Below the pieces are notes generated by a model. The model did not search any database and was not told the origin of the DNA. It worked only from the letters and a program-made list of their open reading frames with translations. From the IMG/VR virus record IMGVR_UViG_3300048927_000308, positions 26,091-90,090 of that record: 64,000 nt of DNA; one strand, 5' to 3'. Shown here in pieces: positions 32,066-40,079 of this stretch. The stretch is from a virus. Within the stretch, counting starts at the first letter, position 1. Every line of letters starts with the position of its first letter. Made by a program: the position numbers and the translations under genes.

Positions 32066-32337
32066 TAAAACCCCCTCTTGAAGCGCTGGGAATCGGCCAC
32101 GGTGATTTCTGTTTTCGATAGTGCCTGCCGTCCGGCTTCGGTCAATTCGACCTTATCTCGGACCGAATTAAGGTAAGCTGTCTTGATGAGCCCCTTTGAC
32201 TTAAGACGTCTGGCAACCGCTGTACAAAGAGTGTCGCTATCGTTCCACCAATAACGCTCAAATTTACCCCGCAACATCACTTTTCCTTCCTGGATTGCTC
32301 GTAGGGTGTTGGTCTGATGATCGCTTAACTTTGCCAT
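32065..32337 (-). CDS. small winged-helix protein
   Basis: 90 residues from ATG 32337, just after the upstream stop; the longer frame is rejected for overlap. LSDHQTNTLRAIQEGKVML, VARRLKSKGLI and KVELTEAGRQAL form a winged helix related to those at 13607 and 34666. Confidence 0.65.
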   Translation of the reverse strand: MAKLSDHQTNTLRAIQEGKVMLRGKFERYWWNDSDTLCTAVARRLKSKGLIKTAYLNSVRDKVELTEAGRQALSKTEITVADSQRFKRGF

Positions 32338-32338
32338 A

Positions 32339-32719
32339 TCACCCCCCCCTGTTGGTGTACGCGCGGCTGGTATTAAGGTGCGCCGCCACCACATCGGCAT
32401 TCGCGCTGGCCAGCGTCTCGGAGCACTCATCACAGCCAAGATAGTAAAGCCCTGAAACCTCATTCAGTCGCAGCCTGCCATCCTGCACAGCTGTATTGCT
32501 AATTACCGTCGCATGCCACGTCATCGATTCACTGCCGCACTCTGGGCACGTTCTCATGTTGCAGAGTGCTGGCGGCGCGGTTAATGCAGTCAGTGTTGTT
32601 TTAGCCATCAATACCAATGCCTGGTTATCAGCAGGCATCTGCTCTACCGGGATCGCATACGCTTCATGCTGCGCAATAATCGCTTCGCAATATTGCTTCA
32701 GCTGCTGATTATTCATCAT
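32339..32719 (-). CDS. modular accessory protein with two C-x2-C motifs
   Basis: 126 residues. Helical N-terminal module (QLKQYCEAIIAQHEAYAIP ... TTLTALTAPP) then C-P-E-C-G-S and C-D-E-C, a zinc ribbon like that of restriction-alleviation (Lar) proteins. Overlaps the upstream gene by 11 nt. Confidence 0.6.
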   Translation of the reverse strand: MMNNQQLKQYCEAIIAQHEAYAIPVEQMPADNQALVLMAKTTLTALTAPPALCNMRTCPECGSESMTWHATVISNTAVQDGRLRLNEVSGLYYLGCDECSETLASANADVVAAHLNTSRAYTNRGG

Positions 32720-33104
32720 GTCCTACCACCTTAAACCCGTTGTCTTTGAGAACCTTCGCTACCTGATCGGCATAATCAAACTGTGCCGGATGATTGATGC
32801 GCGGCAGCAGAATCGGTACCACCGGCGCGGGTGGGGAAAGAAAGAGCGGCAGCGACGCGCCTTTTTTCGGCTCTGTAGTAATCGTGGCGAAGCGAGTGTG
32901 GCCTTTGATAACGCGCTTTGCGGCTTCGCCATCAACATAGAACATTGGTGTGCCTGTAAGCGTGGCCAACGCAATCTCTGCCAGCTTCAAATCGCACTCA
33001 AGGGCTGGTCGGGCTGCTTTAAAAGCGACCTGAACTGCCGCCATTCGCAGAGCCTTAACGTTTTCACGAGCATGCTCAATAAGTTGCTCTTTTGCGATTG
33101 TCAT
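32709..33104 (-). CDS. modular accessory protein, unknown C-terminal part
   Basis: 131 residues. N-terminal module TIAKEQLIEHARENVKAL ... LAEIALATLTGTP (1-55); C-terminal part ends in YADQVAKVLKDNGFKV. Overlaps both neighbours. Function unknown. Confidence 0.6.
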   Translation of the reverse strand: MTIAKEQLIEHARENVKALRMAAVQVAFKAARPALECDLKLAEIALATLTGTPMFYVDGEAAKRVIKGHTRFATITTEPKKGASLPLFLSPPAPVVPILLPRINHPAQFDYADQVAKVLKDNGFKVVGHDE

Positions 33105-33319
33105 TGGGCCGCCCCTTCAATGACGTCTTCTCCGCAATGCATCTGGCCATTGCGGTAGCTTGGGTGCTGAAGAGAGTAGATAAGGTAAGTGCTGCCAAAT
33201 GCGGTCCATTTGCCCTCAATATGAATCACTTTCCCACTCTGTTTTCTGTTCTGGCGATCGGTGTAATTAACCACCTCACCGACGTTGAATTTCGGCTGTA
33301 ACGCCTTGGCTTTGCTCAT
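33101..33319 (-). CDS. small beta-rich protein, unknown
   Basis: 72 residues from ATG 33319. FNVGEVVNYTDRQNRKQSGKV then WTAFGSTYLIYSL suggests a small SH3-like barrel. Overlaps the upstream gene by 4 nt. Confidence 0.55.
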   Translation of the reverse strand: MSKAKALQPKFNVGEVVNYTDRQNRKQSGKVIHIEGKWTAFGSTYLIYSLQHPSYRNGQMHCGEDVIEGAAQ

Positions 33320-33627
33320 ATTGATGTGCTCCCGAAGATTTTGTGAATTTGATAGCCCTGCCAATTCTGGCGACATATTTCTGCTGCGTTGGGCTGATGT
33401 TGTTTTTCCCGAAGAGGCTTAATTCGCGTTTCACCACCAGCCTCCATAATGAACATAGGGTGGCGCGATCGGCCTACATTCCTCACTGCACCAACCGAAA
33501 CCAAATGCTCCAGCAGGCGATAGGCCTTTTTGCTGTCACAATTCAGTAAGCGGCTCACTTCCCGGGGGGTGATCTTTCCGTTGCATTGAATAGTCCGGAT
33601 AATTGTCCAAAGGTTATTACTTGCCAT
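33316..33627 (-). CDS. winged-helix protein with C-terminal NW-GY-H tail
   Basis: 103 residues. Winged helix at 1-60 (ITPREVSRLLNCDSKKAYRLLEHL). The tail ICRQNWQGYQIHKIF is nearly the same as in the protein at 35842 (LCKRNWRGYHVHQLL), so the two are paralogues. Likely DNA-binding; target unknown. Confidence 0.65.
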   Translation of the reverse strand: MASNNLWTIIRTIQCNGKITPREVSRLLNCDSKKAYRLLEHLVSVGAVRNVGRSRHPMFIMEAGGETRIKPLREKQHQPNAAEICRQNWQGYQIHKIFGSTSI

Positions 33628-33829
33628 TGGCCCCTCCGCTGTTTATTGGCCTAATGCTCTCTAGCAACAAACGGCGGCGAAATTGAGGGGCACCCCAGCG
33701 TCTGCCGGTCCGTTTGTCGTAGGACTCGTTACGGCCGACCACCCAGGAGGAGCGCGTTTCATGGATTTTGAAACGTTTCTCACCTTCACTTGTGACTACA
33801 AGGCCGGTGTGGGTTTTTACAATGGACAT
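33617..33829 (-). CDS. small basic protein, unknown
   Basis: 70 residues, Arg-rich C-terminal half (RRWGAPQFRRRLLLESIR), N-terminal beta strands. Overlaps the downstream gene by 11 nt. Not recognised. Confidence 0.55.
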   Translation of the reverse strand: MSIVKTHTGLVVTSEGEKRFKIHETRSSWVVGRNESYDKRTGRRWGAPQFRRRLLLESIRPINSGGANGK

Positions 33830-33839
33830 CTGGTTCTCC

Positions 33840-34184
33840 TTATTTCGCTACCACGCGCGCGCGGCGAAGTAATTTGTAACGTGCCCCGCAACTGGTGCAG
33901 GCGGCGGTCATCGCGCCGGAACGGGTCTGTTTGAGCAGTAGTGCGTTGCAATTGGGACATTCCACCTCGGCAACGCGCTGCGCCATCTGGCGATCAATCT
34001 CTTTGATACTCTCTGGGGTGCGCTTGCGGGGCTTGCTCGGCAGGGTGAGTCCCAGCGCGCGGGCAATCTTCCGGTATTCTTTGCCGATCCACTTCCCCCC
34101 GGGCTCCAGATGCAGGCCATCGCCGATCATGTCGCCCAGCTTCACGAGCTGGCTGTGCAGGTGCGCTTTATCGTCGTCGTTCAC
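33840..34184 (-). CDS. zinc-ribbon protein, unknown
   Basis: 114 residues, GTG start overlapping the methyltransferase stop (GTGA). The last 45 residues have C-P-N-C and C-T-S-C-G-A, a classic zinc ribbon. The N-terminal half is helical and basic. Possibly nucleic-acid binding. Confidence 0.65.
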   Translation of the reverse strand: MNDDDKAHLHSQLVKLGDMIGDGLHLEPGGKWIGKEYRKIARALGLTLPSKPRKRTPESIKEIDRQMAQRVAEVECPNCNALLLKQTRSGAMTAACTSCGARYKLLRRARVVAK

Positions 34185-34669
34185 TCTGCTGCCCCGTCTT
34201 TCACGTAGATAATCCAGTGGGTTTTGTCGGATTTGCCGGTGCGTTGACGGATAACCGGCTTTTCATCGGCCAGAACGATGATTTCTCGCATAGGGATCTG
34301 CGTTTCGTTCCACTTGAAGATCAGCACGCCATACGGGCGCAGCACACGGAATGCCTCGGCAAAACCCGCGCGGATGTCGTCGCGCCAGGTCTTTTTGTCG
34401 AGTACGCCATATTTCTGACGCATCCAGCCTTTTTCACCGGCACGCTCCAGGTGCGGGGGATCGAAGACGACAACCGGAAAGGTGTTGTCAGCAAATGGCA
34501 GATTACGGAAGTCGGCAATCAGGTCCGGGCGAATGACCAGCTGGCGGCCATCGCCCATCTGGATCTCTTCAGCGCGAATGTCACTGAAAACAGCGCGCTG
34601 GTCGGCCCTGTCGAACCAGAACATGCGAGATCCGCAGCAGACGTCGAGAATAGAGGCAGCGTCTGTCAT
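34181..34669 (-). CDS. SAM-dependent methyltransferase, class I
   Basis: 162 residues. Motif I appears as ILDVCCGSRMFWF (residues 6-18), the acidic loop as FSDIR, and motif IV as VVFDPPHL (about 67-74), a D-P-P-H relative of the D-P-P-Y of N6-adenine and related base methyltransferases. No recognition domain, so it may act on DNA, RNA or a small molecule. Not Dam-like otherwise. Confidence 0.8.
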   Translation of the reverse strand: MTDAASILDVCCGSRMFWFDRADQRAVFSDIRAEEIQMGDGRQLVIRPDLIADFRNLPFADNTFPVVVFDPPHLERAGEKGWMRQKYGVLDKKTWRDDIRAGFAEAFRVLRPYGVLIFKWNETQIPMREIIVLADEKPVIRQRTGKSDKTHWIIYVKDGAAE

Positions 34670-34965
34670 AACCCACGCTCCGATCTGGTTCTGGCCACCT
34701 TTACAGCCTTCAGCCCGTCAGAGGTGATCATCACAGGATGCCAGGACGTCGCCTTGCCAGCTTTCGGCGGAGTAACAAAATCCACCAGCCCCAGGCGGTA
34801 CAGCACCGGGATGCTGGGCGCGTTAACCGGCCGATGTGAGCGCGGGCCATCCAGGCGTTGTTCGTCAGCCTTCAGGCCATCGCCGCGCATCAGGTAGCGC
34901 GTTCCACTGTTCAGGCGGCGCAGGGTGTAAACCTGCGAATCAGTCAAGGAAAGTGCTGTCTTCAT
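34666..34965 (-). CDS. small winged-helix protein
   Basis: 99 residues. LTDSQVYTLRRLNSGTRYLM, PVLYRLGLVDFV and ITSDGLKAV follow the pattern of the winged-helix proteins at 13607 and 32065, with an insertion in the middle. Overlaps both neighbours. Confidence 0.65.
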   Translation of the reverse strand: MKTALSLTDSQVYTLRRLNSGTRYLMRGDGLKADEQRLDGPRSHRPVNAPSIPVLYRLGLVDFVTPPKAGKATSWHPVMITSDGLKAVKVARTRSERGL

Positions 34966-35357
34966 TTTTTGATTCCTTGCTCAACGTTTTTCAGGTCGTT
35001 TTCGGCAAAAAGAATTGATGTGCGAGCGGCGCGAAGCCGGGCTTTGGCGTTTTTCTCTTCGCGTTCCAGATTGGCTACGGAGGTGCGCAGCTCATCCGCG
35101 CGGTGGCGCAGCTGTTTGATCTCGGTGACGACGTGCCGCGCCTTATTGGCGCAATCCAGGATGTAATCGAACGGGTCCAGCTCCGATTTGCAGACGTCGC
35201 AATAAAAACTCCGCCGGGACTCGTCCACGAAGGTGCGCGGGTGCGGGCAGCGCTTTTGCTGATGCGTCTTTTCGTTTTCGACCTGCACGTTAAGAAGCTC
35301 TTCTTCGTTCGGCTCCGGACGCACCAGCTTGATGATTTTATTCTCGTCGTCGCTCAC
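34962..35357 (-). CDS. zinc-binding coiled-coil protein, unknown
   Basis: 131 residues. C-P-H-P ... C-D-V-C at about 37-60 is a zinc motif; residues 70-131 form a continuous coiled coil. Overlaps neighbours by 4 nt. Confidence 0.6.
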   Translation of the reverse strand: MSDDENKIIKLVRPEPNEEELLNVQVENEKTHQQKRCPHPRTFVDESRRSFYCDVCKSELDPFDYILDCANKARHVVTEIKQLRHRADELRTSVANLEREEKNAKARLRAARTSILFAENDLKNVEQGIKK

Positions 35358-35857
35358 AGCGTCACCTCTTCCGGAAGGGCGCAGCGGCGCACATATTTTT
35401 CAACGAGCGGGCCGACTTCATGCCCAATCGCGGCGCAGACTTCCTTCGCGATCTCGGTATAGCCCTGCTCTGGCAAAAACTCAGTTTCGGTCATCCCCTT
35501 TCCACGCAGCACCAGGCGCGCGATGTCGAACGCCGGGCGGGTCAGATGATCGGGCAGCTTAAAATAAAAGGCCTCGCCGGGGCGGCGGTCGGAAATGACC
35601 AAGCGCTCACGATCCACCAGCGCGTTGATACGGCGCAGCGACTGGCTCACGGACAGCGGCAGGTCCAGCACGTAGCCACGGGAAACAGAGCAGATCTGCG
35701 TTGCGGAACGGTGCCAATAATCGTCAGCGCCTGCCAGGCCGCGTAGGTTTCCGACATAGTGATGAGTTGCGGTATACGGCAGCTTTTTAACCGTCGCGTG
35801 CCAGACGGCCAAAAGGATTTCTTTATCGTTAATTTTCAAACTTATGCCCTCCGGCAT
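35354..35857 (-). CDS. phage protein, unknown
   Basis: About 167 residues if translation begins at ATG 35857; in-frame ATGs at 35905 and 35953 would overlap the upstream gene much more. Contains ATHHYVGNLRGLAGADDYWHR and SQSLRRINALVDRERLV, possibly another winged helix. Start uncertain. Confidence 0.55.
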   Translation of the reverse strand: MPEGISLKINDKEILLAVWHATVKKLPYTATHHYVGNLRGLAGADDYWHRSATQICSVSRGYVLDLPLSVSQSLRRINALVDRERLVISDRRPGEAFYFKLPDHLTRPAFDIARLVLRGKGMTETEFLPEQGYTEIAKEVCAAIGHEVGPLVEKYVRRCALPEEVTL

Positions 35858-36150
35858 GAGCTCAGCAACTGGTGGACGTGGTAGCCACGCCAGTTGCGTT
35901 TGCATAGTTCGAAAATCATATTGCCTGGACCGCGCGCGCTGGCATCGACGCATGTCCCAAAAAGCCCGTCGCTCAGCATTACTAGGCCATCCTTAATCTG
36001 GACGTGCCCTCTTCCCAGGCTGTAAGAGATAGCCCTGCCAATTTGCGCATTAGATAAGCCGGTGATGCTGGCGATTTCACGGCGGGTAAGCGGGCCGTGT
36101 TTTTCCAATACATCGTTAATGAGTTGGCGTGAGGAAATATTTTTGATCAT
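35842..36150 (-). CDS. winged-helix protein with C-terminal NW-GY-H tail
   Basis: 102 residues. Helix-turn-helix LTRREIASITGLSNAQIGRAIS at about 20-41, then a wing, then the tail LCKRNWRGYHVHQLL shared with the protein at 33316. Start overlaps a small upstream gene (ATGA). Confidence 0.65.
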   Translation of the reverse strand: MIKNISSRQLINDVLEKHGPLTRREIASITGLSNAQIGRAISYSLGRGHVQIKDGLVMLSDGLFGTCVDASARGPGNMIFELCKRNWRGYHVHQLLSSCRRA

Positions 36151-36308
36151 AGGGCGTCATCCCCCGACAGATCGCAGAGATAGCTTGCTGAGACATTCCC
36201 TAAGTGGCGAGACGCCTTCATATTGGCGTCCGGTTTGAAGCTGGTTACAGCGACAGTAAACATCCAGATGTAAAACGCTGTAACGGCCAACTTTAAAAAA
36301 GCATTCAT
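36147..36308 (-). CDS. small protein with N-terminal membrane helix
   Basis: 53 residues, ATG 36308 after TTGGAG. N-terminal LKLAVTAFYIWMFTVAVT is a membrane or signal helix; the rest is polar. First gene of the operon under the C1 operator at 36397. Confidence 0.55.
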   Translation of the reverse strand: MNAFLKLAVTAFYIWMFTVAVTSFKPDANMKASRHLGNVSASYLCDLSGDDAL

Positions 36309-36317
36309 ATTGGCTCC

Positions 36318-36360
36318 AATGATTGATTGGCTATTTCAACAGCCGCTGAAAGCGTGCGGC
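36318..36360 (-). promoter_or_regulatory. hairpin plus GCCAATCAATC leader element
   Basis: On the - strand the leader carries GCCGCACGCTTTCAGCGGC (a GCCGC/GCGGC hairpin) followed by AGCCAATCAATCA. The same pair occurs at 42072-42113, and the GCCAATCAATC part also precedes ref, the gene at 19481 and the gene at 16507. Confidence 0.55.
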
Positions 36361-36396
36361 TTGGTGGTATTATTATCTTTTGGGACTTAAAAAACA

Positions 36397-36413
36397 ATAT
36401 TTATTAGAGCAAT
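36397..36413 (-). promoter_or_regulatory. C1 operator of the 36.3-29.4 kb operon
   Basis: Reverse match to the C1 consensus at 16 of 17 positions, 89 bp upstream of the first small gene. Confidence 0.85.
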
Positions 36414-36513
36414 TAAAAGGGTGACGTGCTTGCAAAACGCTATGGCGGCGTCCAAGGTCAAAAAAAAGCCGATGGGCAGAAACCCATCAGCATTGATTGT
36501 GACACTGTAACGG

Positions 36514-37776
36514 TTAACGAACGTAAATGGTCCCTCCGTTCTCTTTCTCCCATGCGTCAGTGCGCGCATAGCAAACGTCAAGCAGCGTTTTAGCAACTTC
36601 AGCAGATAGGTCATAGTTAGCCACCAGCTGTGCGTGACGCCGCGTGACCACATCGAACAGTGTATGAAGGCCTTTGCTGGCCAGGTCATCAACCAGCGCA
36701 TCGTCCAGCGGCAATTCCGCATCAACTAGCATTAATTCCTGAGCCCATTCAACACGGCGCACTAGCTCAGGTCGGCGGCTTTCCATCTCTTCGCAGATCA
36801 GCTCGTGGAAAAACTCAATCCATCCTTCAGGTTGGTATTCTTCAAACAGATCGATAGGCTGGAAATTGGGCATCAACCATTCGTTGATACGGATGTCCAG
36901 GGCGTAGCCCATGTCACAGCAGAACTGATAAGCAAAATCCAGTTTTGAGACAATATAAGGCCTCTCGCTGTTGAACTGCTTTGGCGCTGTTACTCCATAA
37001 GCGAGCAGGCGCGGATAGAAGGTTATCGGACCCAAGGTCGGGTGTTCTTTCTTTGAGGTGAAACGGCGCTGAGTTATGCCGTACATCTCTTTTTGTAGGT
37101 TGCCATATTTGGTTGTTTCTTCCGCCAGTCGTACCGTTTCGGTTTTCTGCTTGGCATAGGCTATGCGCGCTTCGCTGAGGTCTTTGATGTGCTTTTTGAT
37201 CTGCTGGTTAAGGTCTGCTACCTGTTTGCGCAGCTCCTGGCGTTCACGCTTAGCTTTGGCGTAACGTTTTTCAAGATTAACGGGATCAAGTTTCAACAGC
37301 TCTTTGTAGCTCTTGCTAAGGGTATTGACCTGCTGGTTACGCAGCTCCAGGAGCGTGGTAGTTTCGTTTAGCTTGTTCTCCATCTCCAGGCAGAACTGCT
37401 CTGCCTTTTCGGCGCGCTGTATTGCATCGTGAGTGGCTTCCTCAATATCATCCTGCTTCTGGCGATCGCGTTGGTCCATAAGCAGCTGAAGGTCTTCAAG
37501 CTCTTTCTCTTTCACGCCCAGCTTGATCTGCACATTTTCGTACATGTCCAAAAGCGAATTGTAATTATCAACTTCGCCGTTATGGGCATCTATTGCTTGC
37601 ACCATAAGCATTTCTGCGGACTGGACAGCGTTATCAAAGAAACGGATGGTCAGATCATCACAGGTTACTCGGCGTTGCGCCGCGCGGATATTCTGGATTA
37701 CGGCCGGGATACCGGCTTCGAGAATTTCAGGAATGGTTGTTGCAGTGATTGATTGGCTTTGTGCAGTAGCGGTCAT
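36514..37776 (-). CDS. large coiled-coil phage protein, unknown
   Basis: 420 residues from ATG 37776, 2 bp after the upstream stop. Residues about 70-245 are a long coiled coil (LLDMYENVQIKLGVKEKELE, KRERQELRKQVADLNQQIKK). Residues 250-420 are globular, with YDLSAEVAKTLLDVC near the end. Could be a structural or SMC-like scaffold; not recognised. Confidence 0.7.
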   Translation of the reverse strand: MTATAQSQSITATTIPEILEAGIPAVIQNIRAAQRRVTCDDLTIRFFDNAVQSAEMLMVQAIDAHNGEVDNYNSLLDMYENVQIKLGVKEKELEDLQLLMDQRDRQKQDDIEEATHDAIQRAEKAEQFCLEMENKLNETTTLLELRNQQVNTLSKSYKELLKLDPVNLEKRYAKAKRERQELRKQVADLNQQIKKHIKDLSEARIAYAKQKTETVRLAEETTKYGNLQKEMYGITQRRFTSKKEHPTLGPITFYPRLLAYGVTAPKQFNSERPYIVSKLDFAYQFCCDMGYALDIRINEWLMPNFQPIDLFEEYQPEGWIEFFHELICEEMESRRPELVRRVEWAQELMLVDAELPLDDALVDDLASKGLHTLFDVVTRRHAQLVANYDLSAEVAKTLLDVCYARTDAWEKENGGTIYVR

Positions 37777-37778
37777 TT

Positions 37779-37997
37779 TTAGATTTCCGTTTTGGCTTCT
37801 TTTTCGGTCATTTTTCCAAGGTATGAAGGCGGCAGCATTACGCAATCGGTGTCCAGCCCTTCTCCCAGCGCCGCCTGTAAAATCCTTGCCGGCGTGAGTC
37901 GTTTGTTAGGGTAGCGAGTAATAACGCTCTTTATACCGCCTGTAGGCGGAACAAACGCCAACAACCAGTAGTGGTACTTCTTCTTGAACAGGCGCAT
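37779..37997 (-). CDS. small basic protein, unknown
   Basis: 72 residues beginning MRLFKKKYHYWLLAFVPP. First gene of a short operon under the C1 operators at 38012 and 38061. Not recognised. Confidence 0.6.
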   Translation of the reverse strand: MRLFKKKYHYWLLAFVPPTGGIKSVITRYPNKRLTPARILQAALGEGLDTDCVMLPPSYLGKMTEKEAKTEI

Positions 37998-38011
37998 ACG
38001 CCCTCCACTTT

Positions 38012-38028
38012 ATTGCTCTAATAAAAAA
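38012..38028 (+). promoter_or_regulatory. C1 operator, + orientation
   Basis: ATTGCTCTAATAAAAAA matches at 14 of 17 positions, core intact. It faces the copy at 38061-38077, 32 bp away, in an AT-rich 80-bp gap. Confidence 0.75.
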
Positions 38029-38060
38029 CATGGCGATAATACACCATGCTTTAATAAAAT

Positions 38061-38077
38061 GAAATTATTAGAACAAT
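38061..38077 (-). promoter_or_regulatory. C1 operator, - orientation
   Basis: Reverse match at 14 of 17 (TATTAGAACAAT core with one change). Paired with the site at 38012. Confidence 0.65.
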
Positions 38078-38078
38078 T

Positions 38079-38792
38079 TTAATCGGATTCGCTTTCTGAA
38101 ATCGCGGGCAGCGCGTTGCGGGAGCCGGGAATCCAAGGTTCTGACACTTGGCGAGGGCGCGGGAGGCCGTGGAAAAAGACAATTCGGCAGTTGTCCGGTA
38201 GTTGTCCGTTCCCGCGCGAATAGCGTGAGCTTGCATACTTGCTGTTTGGCAAAACGATGTCTGCTTTGTAGCTTTTGAACCAGCCCGGGTAAAGGTCGTG
38301 GAATGTGGCAGTATCGTCCCCCATCACTTTCCGTAAAAAGCCCTGATCGCCCCAACATTCTGTAGTGATGCAGCGCGCAATCCAGCCTTTAGGATCCTGC
38401 CAGAAAGCGGACCAGATTTGCGATTTTACGTCATTGGGAATCCACATTGCCCCACTGCCCAAGTATTCGGGATGATAGAAGTCTTTTAGCATCGTAAATT
38501 TAAGGGGGGGATTGTCTAAAATTGGCGTAATATCGCCAGTAATGACTGTATCCAGGTCCAGATAAAACAGGTCGTCTTTTATGTCCGGGCGGAATAATTC
38601 AATTTTAGCCCACCACCCACGACAATTATTCCATTTGTGAATGAGCGGGATGCAAGTTACACCCGGGATCCTCATGTGCTTCATGTCTGTAAGGCAGAGA
38701 ATCTCGTAGTTTTTAGGCAGTTGATTCACCAGCCATTGGACGTCTGACGCGTTATAGTCACCGCCAGAGCGAAGAACGAGCGCAATTTTCAC
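38079..38792 (-). CDS. glycosyltransferase-like protein (DXD motif)
   Basis: 237 residues. N-terminal KIALVLRSGGDYNASDV, then DLFYLDLDTVITGDI with the D-x-D metal site (about 95-105), MLKDFYHPEYLGSGAMWIP and ECWGDQGFL, as in GT8/nucleotide-diphospho-sugar transferases. Residues 200-237 are low in motif content. Could decorate phage DNA, virion or host surface; substrate unknown. Confidence 0.75.
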   Translation of the reverse strand: MKIALVLRSGGDYNASDVQWLVNQLPKNYEILCLTDMKHMRIPGVTCIPLIHKWNNCRGWWAKIELFRPDIKDDLFYLDLDTVITGDITPILDNPPLKFTMLKDFYHPEYLGSGAMWIPNDVKSQIWSAFWQDPKGWIARCITTECWGDQGFLRKVMGDDTATFHDLYPGWFKSYKADIVLPNSKYASSRYSRGNGQLPDNCRIVFFHGLPRPRQVSEPWIPGSRNALPAISESESD

Positions 38793-38796
38793 TGTG

Positions 38797-39471
38797 TTAA
38801 TCCTTCAGTTGCAAAAGGGTCAGGTTGCCGCAAAACACGGCCCCTGTGTCGATGTAGTGCTGATTCCAGCAGGTAAGCGGTGCGCGTGTCGGGGTGTGAC
38901 CAAACACGAAGCGATCAGCTCCCGCGATCGGGCCTCCAATATCATCTTGAGAATCAGCGATTCTGCCCCGGTTCCAAATGACGTCATGCAATGAAATCTC
39001 TTTGCCGAACTGATACTCATCCGAAGGATAATCAGCATGGGCAATGACGGTTTTTTCGTCACCGTAGTTAAGTTCTATGATGTAGGGCAATTGGCTTACC
39101 AGCTGCGCAAGCGCGCCCGCAAGCCGTTCTTTGTCATAATCAAGCTGGAAGAACCAATTACCTCCATTAGCTAACCAATGATCTACGTTACCGTTTTGGG
39201 ATAACGCATTGACCATCATATCCTCATGGTTTCCACGCACTGCCCTAAACCATGGCATCTGAAGTAATTCAAGACATTCAATATTTTCAGTGCCACGGTC
39301 TATTAGGTCGCCTACCGAAATCAACAGATCATCTGCCGGAGAAAAATCTACCTTGTCGAGGCTGTGCATAAGATTGGTATGGCATCCGTGGAGATCGCCA
39401 ACCGCCCATATTTTTCTGTAAAGACTGCCATCTATACGGTGATAGATAGGACTCATGAGTTCTTCAGCCAT
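38797..39471 (-). CDS. ppp: Ppp, PP2A-like protein phosphatase
   Basis: 224 residues. Metallophosphatase motifs in order: GDLHG (about 27), GDLIDRG (about 52), RGNHE (about 78), and later H residues in VIAHADYP and FGHTPTR. It is of the lambda Ser/Thr phosphatase type; P1 carries ppp. Start ATG 39471, with an in-frame ATG at 39456 as alternative. Confidence 0.9.
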   Translation of the reverse strand: MAEELMSPIYHRIDGSLYRKIWAVGDLHGCHTNLMHSLDKVDFSPADDLLISVGDLIDRGTENIECLELLQMPWFRAVRGNHEDMMVNALSQNGNVDHWLANGGNWFFQLDYDKERLAGALAQLVSQLPYIIELNYGDEKTVIAHADYPSDEYQFGKEISLHDVIWNRGRIADSQDDIGGPIAGADRFVFGHTPTRAPLTCWNQHYIDTGAVFCGNLTLLQLKD

Positions 39472-40079
39472 TCTTTGAGGGTCATTTTAGGGATACCGTC
39501 CATTTGCCCGCAGGAAACGACATTGATCTGATTGCGTGCAGACTGGAATAGGAGAGGCAAATGGCTCAGATTATTCGGTACGCCACCGGAGTGAACTCGC
39601 GGTTGTTGCGTGGCATCCACGCCCACCAGCGCAACATTTTTAAAGCCAAGGTGATAAGCCATATTGAGTGCACCATAAGCGCTATTGCCACTTGAGATCT
39701 CGTTTTTATCCTCACATAGACCTAATTTCGCTGACCAACGCCAGGCCCACCACTCCGGCGTATCTTTGGCTACTGGTTCCTCAACCCGTGCAGCCACCCG
39801 ACGCATGCACCAAATACCGTCACGCTGTTCAAGTTGTTCGACATCGGGTAACGCCATGCAGTAGCGCACACCACGACGACGGCGGCCACGAGCCACTCGC
39901 TGAAGGTTTTCACGAGATGGATCAAGCGTGAAGAAGAATGAAGCCCGGTTGAGCCAGTCAATAGCGCCATTAACAGCAATAATTGGTACACCGCGCGGCG
40001 CCACGAAATTCAGCGCGCTGGGGCCGCTGCCGACGATAATGACGCGATCACCGTATTCAGGTTTATTCGTGGAAAACAT
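39453..40079 (-). CDS. MptE/DUF115-like Rossmann protein
   Basis: 208 residues, AGGAGAAG before the start. Rossmann-type nucleotide site [13 protein letters not shown] at residues 13-25, then [11 protein letters not shown] and [17 protein letters not shown]. These mark the 6-hydroxymethylpterin diphosphokinase MptE/DUF115 superfamily, which also includes sugar-transferring enzymes. Paralogue of the next gene. Substrate unknown. Confidence 0.7.
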   Translation of the reverse strand: MFSTNKPEYGDRVIIVGSGPSALNFVAPRGVPIIAVNGAIDWLNRASFFFTLDPSRENLQRVARGRRRRGVRYCMALPDVEQLEQRDGIWCMRRVAARVEEPVAKDTPEWWAWRWSAKLGLCEDKNEISSGNSAYGALNMAYHLGFKNVALVGVDATQQPRVHSGGVPNNLSHLPLLFQSARNQINVVSCGQMDGIPKMTLKEWLKNS

